Shown: positions 18,771 through 28,542 of the stretch, piece by piece
How the letters are laid out: each line of letters starts with the position of its first letter
Numbering within the stretch: the first letter of the stretch is position 1
Assembly (NCBI GenBank): GCA_029982205.1
Contig: JARRCM010000005.1
Span: 23,387-87,386 of the forward strand
Direction: 5' to 3'
Source: Thermosediminibacterales bacterium
Lineage (GTDB): Bacteria; Bacillota; Thermosediminibacteria; Koleobacterales; JARRCM01
Length of the DNA stretch: 64,000 nucleotides
Notes under the pieces: generated by a model
Told to the model about the DNA's origin: nothing
Seen by the model: only the letters and a program-made list of their open reading frames with translations
The model's database searches: none
Program-made: the position numbers and the translations under genes

Positions 18771-19361
18771 TCATTTCAAATAAGGCCTTACCCTGAGTTC
18801 TGCTCCAATATCCCGGGCAATATGACGGCATTTTTCAATATCTATTCCCGGAAGGTCTACTACAGATAAAATCACTTTTGGAATGTATTTTACACACTCT
18901 TTTGCAAAATCAAGAATTGATTCATACGCTTTTTCCCCGAATTCAGAACGGCACAGTTTATCATATTTCTGCGGACTTTCAGCGTTAAGGCTTATGGAAA
19001 CCGCATCCACCAGACCTTTCAACAGTGGAACAATGTTCTTGCCGTGGATAAGGTTGGCCTGTCCATTTGTATCTATTCGAACATAAGCACCTTTTTGTTT
19101 AAGATAGCGGCTAACTTCTAACACCACATCAAGTCTCATCAAAGGTTCTCCATACCCGCAAAAAACCACCTGTTCATATCCGGATGGGTCACCGACTGCT
19201 TTAATTATTTCTTCAACAGTAGGTTCTCTGTCCAGCCAGAGCTTATATCCTCCTACTCCTGGGCCTAGATTTCTCAGGCAGAAACTGCAGTTGCTACTAC
19301 ACCTGTTTGTTATATTTAAATAAAGATTTTTTCCTAATTTATATGCTATCAATTGAAACAT
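18771..19361 (-). CDS. TatD-associated radical SAM protein
   Basis: 'NITNRCSSNCSFCLRN' (CxxxCxxC), 'VVFCGYGEPLMR'; located directly downstream of tatD. Confidence 0.88.
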   Translation of the reverse strand: MFQLIAYKLGKNLYLNITNRCSSNCSFCLRNLGPGVGGYKLWLDREPTVEEIIKAVGDPSGYEQVVFCGYGEPLMRLDVVLEVSRYLKQKGAYVRIDTNGQANLIHGKNIVPLLKGLVDAVSISLNAESPQKYDKLCRSEFGEKAYESILDFAKECVKYIPKVILSVVDLPGIDIEKCRHIARDIGAELRVRPYLK

Positions 19362-19484
19362 CTCCTTATAGATTTTAATTTTATATATTTTTTAATTATA
19401 TTTTCTCAGTGCTAATATTTTATCATAGTTTCATGTTTGTTGCATCAATGAATTATATCCTATAATTTTCTGGCCAAAACTAAA

Positions 19485-19504
19485 GAAGACCCTGACGGGT
19501 CTTC
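19485..19504 (-). terminator. Terminator downstream of tatD
   Basis: GAAGACCC TGAC GGGTCTTC, minus strand continues TTTAGTTTT. Confidence 0.65.
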
Positions 19505-19514
19505 AAAACAGGTT

Positions 19515-20282
19515 TTATATGCCGAAAAGTTCCTCTGCATTTTTGGTTGTAGCGTCCGCAAGGGTTTCATACGAAATGCCTTTAAGTTCTGCAATCTTTT
19601 CGGCTACATGTATTACATAAGCAGGTTCATTTCTCTTGCCCCTGTGTGGCTGAGGAGTAAGATAGGGGCAATCTGTCTCAATTAATAAGCGTTCAAGTGG
19701 AATATTTTTGGCTACTTCCTGTAATCGCCGGGCGTTTGAAAATGTTACAGGACCTGCAATGGAAATATAAAATCCCATATCTATACATTCTTTAGCCATT
19801 TCCCAGCTGCCTGAAAAACAGTGCAGTACACCACCGATTCTACCTGCACGTTCATCTTTAAGAATTTTCAGGGTATCACCATGAGCGTCCCGGTCATGGA
19901 CAACAATAGGGAGATTTACCTGTTTGGCAAGGTTTATTTGATATATAAAAACTTTTTTTTGAACTTCTTTAGGTGAAAGGTTTCTGTAATAATCAAGACC
20001 TATCTCACCAACAGCTACTACCTTTTTTGAGTTCCTGCACAGGCTATACAGCTCTTCAAAAACCATTTCATCAGCATCTTTTGCATCATGTGGATGTACC
20101 CCTACAGCAGCAAACAGCATTTCATGATTTTCGGCCTGTTCCACTGCTTTAAGGGATGAAGGCAGGTCATATCCGATGTTTATAATCTTGTTAACATCGC
20201 TGGCTTTAGCCCGTTTTATAACCTTTTCAAAATCTTTTTCAAATTTCCTGTCGTTAAGATGGGCATGTGTATCAATTAACAA
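19515..20282 (-). CDS. tatD: TatD family metal-dependent hydrolase
   Basis: 'LIDTHAHLNDRKF', 'AVGVHPHDAKD', 'VAVGEIGLDYYRN', 'LLIETDCPYLTPQPHRGKRNEP'. Confidence 0.95.
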   Translation of the reverse strand: MLIDTHAHLNDRKFEKDFEKVIKRAKASDVNKIINIGYDLPSSLKAVEQAENHEMLFAAVGVHPHDAKDADEMVFEELYSLCRNSKKVVAVGEIGLDYYRNLSPKEVQKKVFIYQINLAKQVNLPIVVHDRDAHGDTLKILKDERAGRIGGVLHCFSGSWEMAKECIDMGFYISIAGPVTFSNARRLQEVAKNIPLERLLIETDCPYLTPQPHRGKRNEPAYVIHVAEKIAELKGISYETLADATTKNAEELFGI

Positions 20283-20297
20283 AACTTTCTTCCTCCT

Positions 20298-22223
20298 TTA
20301 TTTAACCCTTAACCCTGTATCAATCAATTTATCCGTAGTCAGCAGTGATAATTCACCTTCTTTTGAAACCGCCAGAATCATCCCCTTCGATTCGATACCT
20401 TTTAATTTGGCAGGTTTAAGGTTTGCAACAAGAATTACGTTCTTGCCTATTAGTTCTTCTGGCAAGTAGTGTTTTGCTATCCCTGATACTACCTGACGTT
20501 TTTCCCCACCAACATCAAGAATCAATTTCAAAAGCTTATCAGTTTTTTCTACTTTTTCCGCTTCTAATACCCTTGCTACTCTGAGGTCCATTCTGGCAAA
20601 CTCATCAATCGTTATCATAGCTTCTTTCTTGGGTTCAGCATCTTTGTCTTCTTTTTCATCGGCCTCTTTCAAGTCATCTTCAGCCTCTATCCTCGGAAAA
20701 ATGGGGTCCCCTTTGTTGATTTTTGTTCCTGCCGAAAGTTTACCCCATGTTTGGATGCTTTCCCATGTCTGAAGATTGCTGTCTTTAAGACCCATCTGAT
20801 ACCATATCTTCGGCGGTGTATTGGGCATAAATGGGCTTATCAACACAGATATTATCCTTATGGATTCAGCAAGGTTATAAAGCACTGTCGCAAGGCGACC
20901 TCTTTTTTCCTTATCTTTGGCAAGAATCCATGGAGTAGTTTCGTCAATGTACTTGTTTGTACGGGAAATCAGTTTCCATATCTCTGACAGTGCGTTGGAG
21001 AACTGCAGGTTATTCATCAATCCCTCTACTGTATGCGGGACTTTTAAAGCCATCTCTTTAAGTTCTTCATCAAATTTGCCGGTTTCACCGGGTTCGGGAA
21101 TGATACCATCAAAATATCTCTCAATCATTGCAAGTGTCCGATTTACAAGGTTGCCCAGATCATTTGCAAGGTCAAAATTTATCCTGTCTATAAGTGCCTT
21201 GTTCGAAAAAACCCCATCAGCACCAAACGGTATCTCCCTTAACAGAAAATATCTTATAGCATCAACTCCATATTTCTCAACCAAAACTTTAGGGTCTACA
21301 ACATTTCCTTTAGATTTTGACATCTTTCCTCCTTCAAGAATAAGCCACCCATGGCCAAAAACCTTCTTAGGCAAAGGCTGGCCTAACGCCATAAGCATTA
21401 TCGGCCAGATAATTGTATGAAAGCGAACAATTTCTTTACCTACAAGGTGAACATCTGCAGGCCAGTATTTACTGTATTTTTCATCATCATCACTCAAAAA
21501 ACCTAATGCTGTTATATAATTTGACAACGCATCAATCCATACATATATTACATGATCGGGATCAAAATCCACAGGAATTCCCCATTTGAAACTTGTCCTC
21601 GATACACACAGGTCTTCCAGACCAGGTTTCAGGAAGTTATTGATCATTTCATTTCTTCGAGATGCCGGTTGAATAAAATCCGGATTTTCTTCAATGTATT
21701 TTATCATTCGGTCTTGATACTTTGACAGTCTAAAGAAATAGGCTTCTTCCTTTATTAATTCCACCGGCCGGCCGCAGTCAGGACAGTTGCCGTTGTCCAG
21801 CTGCCTTTCGGTCCAAAATGACTCACAGGGGGTACAGTACCATCCTTCATAAATTCCTTTATAGATATCACCCTGGTCATAAAGTTTCTTAAAGATTTTT
21901 TGAACTGATTTTACGTGTCTTTCATCTGTTGTCCTAATAAAATCATCATAGGAAACATCAAGGGTATTCCACAAATCTTTTATCCAATCAACAATTTCAT
22001 CAACGTACTCTTTTGGCTGCATGCCCTTTTCTTTGGCGATTCTTTCTATTTTTTGGCCGTGTTCATCTGTTCCTGTAAGGAAAAAAACATCATAACCGGT
22101 AAGCCTCTTAAACCGTGCAGCAGCATCTGCAGCTACAGTAGTGTAAGAATGGCCTATATGAAGTTTATCACTTGGATAATAAATGGGTGTAGTAATGTAA
22201 AATGTTTTTTTGTTTTCTTTCAT
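20298..22223 (-). CDS. metG: Methionyl-tRNA synthetase
   Basis: 'TTPIYYPSDKLHIGHSYTTVAADAAARFKR', 'GTDEHGQKIE', 'KMSKSKGNVVDP', C-terminal tRNA-binding domain. ORF track start is 22259; ATG 22223 (MKENKKTF) has an AGGAGG RBS and the longer start falls in the T-box terminator. Confidence 0.96.
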   Translation of the reverse strand: MKENKKTFYITTPIYYPSDKLHIGHSYTTVAADAAARFKRLTGYDVFFLTGTDEHGQKIERIAKEKGMQPKEYVDEIVDWIKDLWNTLDVSYDDFIRTTDERHVKSVQKIFKKLYDQGDIYKGIYEGWYCTPCESFWTERQLDNGNCPDCGRPVELIKEEAYFFRLSKYQDRMIKYIEENPDFIQPASRRNEMINNFLKPGLEDLCVSRTSFKWGIPVDFDPDHVIYVWIDALSNYITALGFLSDDDEKYSKYWPADVHLVGKEIVRFHTIIWPIMLMALGQPLPKKVFGHGWLILEGGKMSKSKGNVVDPKVLVEKYGVDAIRYFLLREIPFGADGVFSNKALIDRINFDLANDLGNLVNRTLAMIERYFDGIIPEPGETGKFDEELKEMALKVPHTVEGLMNNLQFSNALSEIWKLISRTNKYIDETTPWILAKDKEKRGRLATVLYNLAESIRIISVLISPFMPNTPPKIWYQMGLKDSNLQTWESIQTWGKLSAGTKINKGDPIFPRIEAEDDLKEADEKEDKDAEPKKEAMITIDEFARMDLRVARVLEAEKVEKTDKLLKLILDVGGEKRQVVSGIAKHYLPEELIGKNVILVANLKPAKLKGIESKGMILAVSKEGELSLLTTDKLIDTGLRVK

Positions 22224-22260
22224 TAAAGTTCGCCTCCTTTGTTTAAAAAACCTTACCAAA

Positions 22261-22570
22261 CAAAAAACCCCCGCCCTTCATTAGGGACGAGGGAATGCCT
22301 CGTGTTACCACCCAAATTCGCCATAACCTCACGGTTAAAGCCTCTCTAAGTATTGAGCCGATACTCAATACCCTCGGTATTAACGGACCAGACTCTCCGG
22401 CTCAACCTAATAACCGATTATAGAGCTATAATCGGGGTTCAGCCGAGCGGTTCAGGGGCCATCTTCAATACAGCCTTCAACTGCCGGCTTTCACCTTTCC
22501 CGGCTCTCTTTTAAGTTTCACACTGTATTTACTCTTCCCGTCATCACCTTTTAGAATCAGGTTATGAAAT
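22261..22570 (-). promoter_or_regulatory. T-box riboswitch leader of metG
   Basis: Minus strand contains T-box core 'GGGTGGTAACACGAGGCATTCCCTCGTCCC' and terminator 'GGGCGGGGGTTTTTT'; likely specifier ATG in 'GAAGATGGCCCCTGAAC'. Confidence 0.92.
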
Positions 22571-22653
22571 TATATATTAAACTATACAGAAACTTCTGTT
22601 AGATGTCAAGTTGAATTGGTGTGTATGAATATATAAAAACATCAAAAATGGGG

Positions 22654-22682
22654 TTGACTTTTATTTACAATTCTGGTATGCT
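22654..22682 (+). promoter_or_regulatory. abrB-like gene promoter
   Basis: TTGACT-N17-TATGCT. Confidence 0.7.
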
Positions 22683-22714
22683 TTATACAAATGCTTGTCG
22701 AAACTTGTATAAAG
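22681..22714 (+). promoter_or_regulatory. Inverted repeat over transcription start / RBS region of abrB-like gene
   Basis: CTTTATACAA-N14-TTGTATAAAG, perfect 10-bp arms. Confidence 0.6.
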
Positions 22715-22725
22715 GGGGCGAATTC

Positions 22726-22965
22726 ATGAAATCCACCGGTATTGTAAGAAAAGTAGACGAACTGGGCAGGGTTGTATTACCTATTGAGCTCAGAAGGACT
22801 CTGAATATTGCTAAAAAAGACGCTTTGGAGATTTATGTCGACAATGACAAAATAGTATTAAAGAAATATGAACCTGCTTGCATATTCTGTGGCAATGTCG
22901 ATAATGTAGTTAATTTTAAAGGTAAAAACATATGCCATGACTGTTTAGAAGAATTAAGGAGCTAA
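22726..22965 (+). CDS. abrB: AbrB/SpoVT-type transition-state regulator
   Basis: 'MKSTGIVRKVDELGRVVLPIELRRTLNIAKKDALEIYVD' plus C-terminal CxxC pairs. ORF track start is 22621; ATG 22726 has GGGGG upstream. Confidence 0.95.
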   Translation: MKSTGIVRKVDELGRVVLPIELRRTLNIAKKDALEIYVDNDKIVLKKYEPACIFCGNVDNVVNFKGKNICHDCLEELRS

Positions 22966-22987
22966 AAAGCGCCGTCAGGCGCTTTTT
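22964..22987. terminator. Bidirectional terminator abrB/proC
   Basis: AAAAAGCGCC GTCA GGCGCTTTTT. Confidence 0.85.
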
Positions 22988-23807
22988 AGTTTTCATTACC
23001 CAGCTCTTTAGAACGCTTTTTAGCAGCAGCAACTGCTTTTACAAGGGAATCCTTAAATCCCAATTTATTTAAAACCGACAGACCTGCCATTGTTGTTCCT
23101 CCTGGTGAAGTCACTTTATTCCTTAAAACCACAGGTTCTTCACCGCTCTCTGCAGCCATCTTAGCAGCTCCTAAAACCGTCTGTATTGCCAGCTCCTTCG
23201 AAACATCTTTATTAAGCCCAGCTTGAACGCCTGCATCTATCAAGGCCTCTATCATCAAATAAACGTAAGCCGGTCCGCTTCCGCTAAGCCCTGTAACCGC
23301 ATCCATGTCTTCCTCATTAACAGTTACTACCCGGCCCACGGCCGAAAAAATCTGTTTAGCAATATCAATATGTTCTCTATCAGCCCATTTTCCTCCGCAT
23401 AATGCTGTGGCTGATTCTTTTATCATACATGAAGTATTGGGCATAGACCTTACAACCGCTGCTTTTTCTGTTAGAAAGCTCTCAATAAACGAAGTGCTAA
23501 TACCAGCGGCTACAGATACAACAACCTGGCTGCTTTTTATGTATTGCCCAATTTCTTCCAATAGTCCTTTTATATCCTGAGGTTTAACGGCCAAAATTAC
23601 AACATTCGATTTTTCTATCACTTCAAATTTGTCTCGGGTTATATCGATACCCCATTTTTCGTTCAATTTATGCAACCTTTCAACATTATTTCGGTTAGTT
23701 ATGATGATGTTTTCAGGCTTTATTTTTTCAGAAGTTAAAAGACCGCCGATAATGGCTTCTGCCATTGAACCGGCACCTATAAATCCTATAATCTTGTTTT
23801 TAAGCAT
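22986..23807 (-). CDS. proC: Pyrroline-5-carboxylate reductase
   Basis: 'IGFIGAGSMAEAIIGGL', 'AVKPQDI', 'VRSMPNTSCMI', 'DAVTGLSGSGPAYVYLMIEALIDAGVQAGL', 'VTSPGGTTMAGL'. Confidence 0.95.
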   Translation of the reverse strand: MLKNKIIGFIGAGSMAEAIIGGLLTSEKIKPENIIITNRNNVERLHKLNEKWGIDITRDKFEVIEKSNVVILAVKPQDIKGLLEEIGQYIKSSQVVVSVAAGISTSFIESFLTEKAAVVRSMPNTSCMIKESATALCGGKWADREHIDIAKQIFSAVGRVVTVNEEDMDAVTGLSGSGPAYVYLMIEALIDAGVQAGLNKDVSKELAIQTVLGAAKMAAESGEEPVVLRNKVTSPGGTTMAGLSVLNKLGFKDSLVKAVAAAKKRSKELGNEN

Positions 23808-23929
23808 AAAAAATTCCCCCCCTTAGTTGTTCATTTGAAAAATCAGAACTCTTGTATAAAAAATATCAAACAGGTTTGGTTAAGTCAAGCTATCATGATT
23901 TGAGTTTTAATGGTGGATGGTCACCTGAT

Positions 23930-24838
23930 TTATTCTAAATCGAATGACTCCCGGTAAACTTTTGTTTTGGGAAGGTTCCTATCTTTAGCAACCTTCTTAA
24001 TTGATTCTTTTTTAGGGATTCCCTGTTCTATATACATCTTTATGTGGTCTTTTATACTTATTTGTTCCCAGCAGGATGTCTGTTCCATTTTTTCTTTATT
24101 ACCGGAACCGGCCACCACAATAGTAAACTCCCCTCTTGGAGTTTTTTCTGCAAAATGTTTTAGAGCATCAGAAATATTTCCCCTAAAGACTTCTTCATAT
24201 GCTTTAGTCATTTCCCGGGCTATGGCCAGTTTTCTGTCTCCGAAAATCTCATACATTTGATTAAGGGTTTGTTTTAAACGGTGTGGAGATTCATAAAAAA
24301 CCATAGTCCGGGTTTCTGTTTTTAAATCCTTTAACCTTGACTCTCTATCTTTTTTGTTCCTCGGCAAAAAACCTTCAAATATAAACCTTCCCGTTGGAAG
24401 GCCTGATATTACTACAGCTGCTATCAATGCCGTCGGTCCGGGAATAGGCCTCACTTCAATACCTGCTTCAATGGCTTCTTTAACAAGGTCTTCTCCGGGA
24501 TCGGAAATTCCCGGCATACCCGCATCAGATACCATCACCACATTATTACCTGTTGTGAGTTTATCGATAATTTCATGTTTTCGATAGTTTTTGTTATGTT
24601 CATGGTAACTTATCAAAGGAACTTTTATTCTGTATCTGTTTAACAGTTTCAAGGTATGCCTGGTATCTTCAGCAGCAATAAAGTCTGCTTTCCGTAAAAC
24701 CTTCAGAGCCCTTATTGTTATATCTTCAAGATTTCCTATAGGAGTTGCGCATAAATATAAAATTCCTCGTTTTCCTTTATCTATTGTTTTATCACTGTCC
24801 ACTGTTAAGCAACCCCTGTCTTTCGGCGTTTTCACCAT
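23930..24838 (-). CDS. rsmI: 16S rRNA (cytidine-2'-O)-methyltransferase RsmI
   Basis: 'GILYLCATPIGNLEDITIRALKVLRKADFIAAEDTRHT', 'VSDAGMPGISDPGEDLV', 'YESPHRL'. Confidence 0.95.
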   Translation of the reverse strand: MVKTPKDRGCLTVDSDKTIDKGKRGILYLCATPIGNLEDITIRALKVLRKADFIAAEDTRHTLKLLNRYRIKVPLISYHEHNKNYRKHEIIDKLTTGNNVVMVSDAGMPGISDPGEDLVKEAIEAGIEVRPIPGPTALIAAVVISGLPTGRFIFEGFLPRNKKDRESRLKDLKTETRTMVFYESPHRLKQTLNQMYEIFGDRKLAIAREMTKAYEEVFRGNISDALKHFAEKTPRGEFTIVVAGSGNKEKMEQTSCWEQISIKDHIKMYIEQGIPKKESIKKVAKDRNLPKTKVYRESFDLE

Positions 24839-25565
24839 AAACTGACATTATCTGTTCAGAATAAACGCCTTTCTCTTTATATATATAGAGCGAAGGAAGC
24901 ACCTTCATTTCAGGATTGCCTCCTTTTACAGACTCTATTAATACCATGTTCGGCGGCGAATCAAACGTCGAATGGACAAACTTAATTTTCTTCGGTTCTA
25001 TTTTGTGTTTCTTCATATAGCAGAATATATCAGGCAATCGTCGGGTTCTATGTATCAAAAAAAATCTGCCGCCTTTTTTTAATAACATCCCCGCAGCACT
25101 AATAACCCCTTCAAGATTTACAAAAAGTTCATGTTTTGCACACGCTTTAACAGGGTCGGGATTTATTTTGCCCGTGCCTATTTCTCTAAATGGAGGATTT
25201 GAAACAACTACATCATATTTTCCTCTTCCAAGCTTTTGGGGAGCGTCTTTCATGTCCATTGAAAGTATCTCGATTTTATGTTCCAACCCATTTAATTTCA
25301 CGCTTCTTTCTGCCATATCCGCTACAGTATCCAAAATCTCGATACCGTATATCTTTTTGGCTGGTGTTTTTGCTGAAAGCAGTAGGGAAATAACCCCTGT
25401 GCCGCAGCCGAGATCTACAACTGTCTCGCCTTTTTTAACGGTCACAAAGTTAGACAACAATACGGCATCTATGGAAAAACAGTATGATTTGGGGTTTTGG
25501 ATTATTTTGAGGTTTTTACATACAAGGTCATCAATTCGTTCATTGGGTTTTAATAAATCCATCAT
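24792..25565 (-). CDS. tRNA1(Val) adenine-N6-methyltransferase-like (TrmN6/YabB family)
   Basis: 'VVDLGCGTGVISLLLSAK', 'VVSNPPFRE'; overlaps rsmI as in related genomes. Confidence 0.88.
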   Translation of the reverse strand: MMDLLKPNERIDDLVCKNLKIIQNPKSYCFSIDAVLLSNFVTVKKGETVVDLGCGTGVISLLLSAKTPAKKIYGIEILDTVADMAERSVKLNGLEHKIEILSMDMKDAPQKLGRGKYDVVVSNPPFREIGTGKINPDPVKACAKHELFVNLEGVISAAGMLLKKGGRFFLIHRTRRLPDIFCYMKKHKIEPKKIKFVHSTFDSPPNMVLIESVKGGNPEMKVLPSLYIYKEKGVYSEQIMSVYGENAERQGLLNSGQ

Positions 25566-25613
25566 TTACCAGTCTGGCCTCCTGTTTTTTAACATGTCCC
25601 ATAAAACCCTGCA

Positions 25614-27590
25614 TCATTGTTGAAAAACAAAACGCTGTATACGATGATTGCCTGAATCTGCGATAAGCAAACTGCCATCTTTATCAACCCACAAACCTTT
25701 AGGATAATACAGCTGTTTTGCCCCATGACCGAAACTGCCATATGAACCAAGATAATCGCCATCTGAAGAAAATTTCATTATTCTATGATTATAAGTATCG
25801 GATACGTATATATTATCCTGACTATCCACTGCTATGCCCTGAGGCCCATTTATATCTCCTTCTTCATCAGAAATTCCAAACCCATCTTCTTCACCGCCGC
25901 TGTGGCCGAACCTCAGCAGCAGTTTGCCTTTCGGGCTGAACTTAGTAATATTTCCGTCAAGGGAATTAAGCACATAGATTTCTCCCTGTGAATCAAAAAC
26001 GGCTTTAAATGGGTTTGGAGTCGGTAGCTCCCTTAAATACTCGCCCCTATTGTTAAATACCTGAATCCTGCTGTTATAAAAATCGGCGACATATATATCG
26101 TGTTCTTTGCTTATAGATATTCCAGTTGGGCCTTTTTCTATTCCATATGAATCATAAACTCCAAAATCACCCTTGCCTTCTCCTCTTCCGCCAAAACCTG
26201 ATTCAAAACGACCTTGTAGGTTAAATTTTTGAACCATATCTAAATCAAGTATATACACATAACCATTGGAATCTACCGCTATATCCTGCGGATTTGCAAA
26301 AAAACCTGAATTGTATCCGCTTGTAAATTCTGTTAAAAAACGCCCTTCTGAGTCAAATTTCATTGCTCTGAAGTTAAGCGGATCGTCAATGTATGGATCA
26401 CCGCTTAAAATATACACATTGCCATCATCATCTCCAGTCACGGCATGGGGAAACACAAAGGCTGATGAATATTTCTTGCTCCCTATACTGTAAAGATATT
26501 CTCCTTTTGAATCAAAAGCCTGAATTCGATGGTTATAAGGATCAACAACATAAATGATGTCATCTGAACTCACAGCCAAAGTGGTGGGCCCATTACTTCC
26601 GTATTGTTCGCCAATCTTTCCAAAACGACCTTCCCTGCTCCCCATCCCGCCAAATCTGGAAATCACCTTGCCATCAGAAGAAATCTTAAAAACATTATAA
26701 GAACCATAATCTGTCACATATAAACAGCTCTGACTGTCAACCCCTATATCTATAAGCTGTGTGAAAATACCGTTAACATCATCATTATTGATCTCTTTTT
26801 TAAATCTCCCTTTAGGGTCAAACACCTGTATCCGATTATTCAAGGTATCATTCACATAAATGTTACCTGATTTGTCTACACAAAGGCCATTTGGACCCAG
26901 ATAAAATTCCGAACCTTCTGCGCCTAACTCGCCAGGTTTCTCACCACGACCGCCTATTTTATCTATAACCCTACCTTCTTTATTTATTCTCCATATCTTA
27001 TCAAAACTTAACACTACTAATTCTCCTGAAGGGCTCAAGTCTATACTTCTGGGAACAAAACCGTCACTCTCGTCATCATTAAATTCTATCTTTTTCAGCA
27101 GACTGCCGTTAGAGCTGTAAACCCAGATACATCTTGACTCAATGTCAGAAACATATACACTTCCATCTACAGCCACCTCAATATCTGTGGGCATCTTCAG
27201 GCCATCAGATTTATCGGCCAATTTTCCCACGAAATTGCCGTGTTTATCAAACTTTTTAACCATGCCTTTAATGGAATACAGATCTATAACATAAATATCC
27301 TGATTTTTTCCAACTGCCAGGCTGACAGGGTAACCAATAACACTATCTTCTATTCCATAGACCACAGTCTCGCCGGTAAAATCCTCGGTTTCTGTTGATC
27401 CCTGCTCGGGTATGCTTTTTTCGTCTTTCTGGTCGGAATCGGTTTGGTTTTGCTGTTCAGGTTTGTTTGAATCATCCTTATAATAGTCAGATCCGGCTCC
27501 ATCGGTCCTACAGCCAACGAGAACAAATAAAATCATCGCCAAAACAAACAGTAATGCCAGTATTCTGGTTTTCACGGAGCATCCCTCCAT
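25614..27590 (-). CDS. NHL-repeat beta-propeller lipoprotein
   Basis: Lipobox 'LFVLVGCRTD'; many 'GIAVDSQDNIYVSDTYNHRIMKFSSDGDYL' repeats. Confidence 0.92.
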   Translation of the reverse strand: MEGCSVKTRILALLFVLAMILFVLVGCRTDGAGSDYYKDDSNKPEQQNQTDSDQKDEKSIPEQGSTETEDFTGETVVYGIEDSVIGYPVSLAVGKNQDIYVIDLYSIKGMVKKFDKHGNFVGKLADKSDGLKMPTDIEVAVDGSVYVSDIESRCIWVYSSNGSLLKKIEFNDDESDGFVPRSIDLSPSGELVVLSFDKIWRINKEGRVIDKIGGRGEKPGELGAEGSEFYLGPNGLCVDKSGNIYVNDTLNNRIQVFDPKGRFKKEINNDDVNGIFTQLIDIGVDSQSCLYVTDYGSYNVFKISSDGKVISRFGGMGSREGRFGKIGEQYGSNGPTTLAVSSDDIIYVVDPYNHRIQAFDSKGEYLYSIGSKKYSSAFVFPHAVTGDDDGNVYILSGDPYIDDPLNFRAMKFDSEGRFLTEFTSGYNSGFFANPQDIAVDSNGYVYILDLDMVQKFNLQGRFESGFGGRGEGKGDFGVYDSYGIEKGPTGISISKEHDIYVADFYNSRIQVFNNRGEYLRELPTPNPFKAVFDSQGEIYVLNSLDGNITKFSPKGKLLLRFGHSGGEEDGFGISDEEGDINGPQGIAVDSQDNIYVSDTYNHRIMKFSSDGDYLGSYGSFGHGAKQLYYPKGLWVDKDGSLLIADSGNHRIQRFVFQQ

Positions 27591-27709
27591 TTTATGTTAA
27601 TATTATTATTTCTACTTCTACAGATGTATTCCTTCTTTTAAACAGAAATGAGTGTTTCTAAAAATTATATGACGAACGGCCTGTCAAAAAGTTTCATTTA
27701 AAATTAAAT

Positions 27710-27731
27710 AAATCGGCCAAAAGGCCGATTT
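27710..27731 (-). terminator. Terminator downstream of YugP-like gene
   Basis: AAATCGGCC AAAA GGCCGATTT. Confidence 0.7.
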
Positions 27732-27756
27732 AATGTTTCATAATTTTTAAATCAAA

Positions 27757-28455
27757 TTAATCATTGTCTCTATAAATTCCTGCTATGGCCAGAAGTCTTA
27801 AAAGCTGCAGAACTGCCATTACTGTCGCTGCCACATAAGTAAGGGCTGCAGCCGAAAGCACTTTCCTTGTGTGAGGAACTTCTTCTCTCATTATAAAACC
27901 TCCAGCTTCTAAAGCCTCAATAGCACGGGAGCTTGCATTAAACTCTACAGGTAACGTAACAAGCTGGAACAATACCGCTGCAGCAAAAGCCAATATTCCT
28001 ATATACATTAAATTTCCGGAGCGAAAAATTAAACCCATAAAAAACAGTGGAAATGCCATTTGAGAACCTATATTTGCAATCGGTACTATTGAATTTCTGA
28101 TGGATAAAGGAACATAGCCAAGGTCGTGTTGAATGGCATGACCTGTTTCATGAGCAGCAACTCCAAGAGATGCAAGGGAACTTCCGCTGTATACCTCATC
28201 TGATAGGCGCAAAACCTTTGTGCGGGGGTCATAATGATCTGTAAGTCTGCCCGCGATTCTTTCAATTTTAACATCATATAATCCATGATTATCTAACAAT
28301 CTCCGTGCCACCTGAGCTCCTGTCAGGCCGCTTGAGGCCCTCACCCGCAGATATTTTGCAAATGTAGACTGAATTTTTGCCTGTGCATACATGGCAAGGG
28401 CTAAAGCCGGAAGAAGGATTATCATCGTAGGATCAAAATAAAAAGGGAAAAACAT
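27757..28455 (-). CDS. Membrane zinc metallopeptidase, YugP family
   Basis: 'VAAHETGHAIQHDLGY' (HExxH), 'LPVEFNASSRAIEAL', C-terminal TM segments. Confidence 0.92.
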   Translation of the reverse strand: MFFPFYFDPTMIILLPALALAMYAQAKIQSTFAKYLRVRASSGLTGAQVARRLLDNHGLYDVKIERIAGRLTDHYDPRTKVLRLSDEVYSGSSLASLGVAAHETGHAIQHDLGYVPLSIRNSIVPIANIGSQMAFPLFFMGLIFRSGNLMYIGILAFAAAVLFQLVTLPVEFNASSRAIEALEAGGFIMREEVPHTRKVLSAAALTYVAATVMAVLQLLRLLAIAGIYRDND

Positions 28456-28542
28456 TTTTCAACCCTCCTTTTTCAACCATAGTTTTGTTTATACCCCATA
28501 AGGGTATGCTTGCCTTAATTATATTCACACTTAATTAAAAAG

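Noticed and set aside
20917-21420. 167-aa plus-strand ORF inside metG
   Set aside because: Antisense to a highly conserved synthetase; no family motifs of its own.
22224-22259. Upstream Met start for metG in the ORF track
   Set aside because: Lies in the T-box terminator tail; ATG at 22223 has a good RBS.
22261-22570. Possible novel riboregulator upstream of metG
   Set aside because: Contains the canonical T-box sequence and an ATG specifier, so it is a standard T-box leader.
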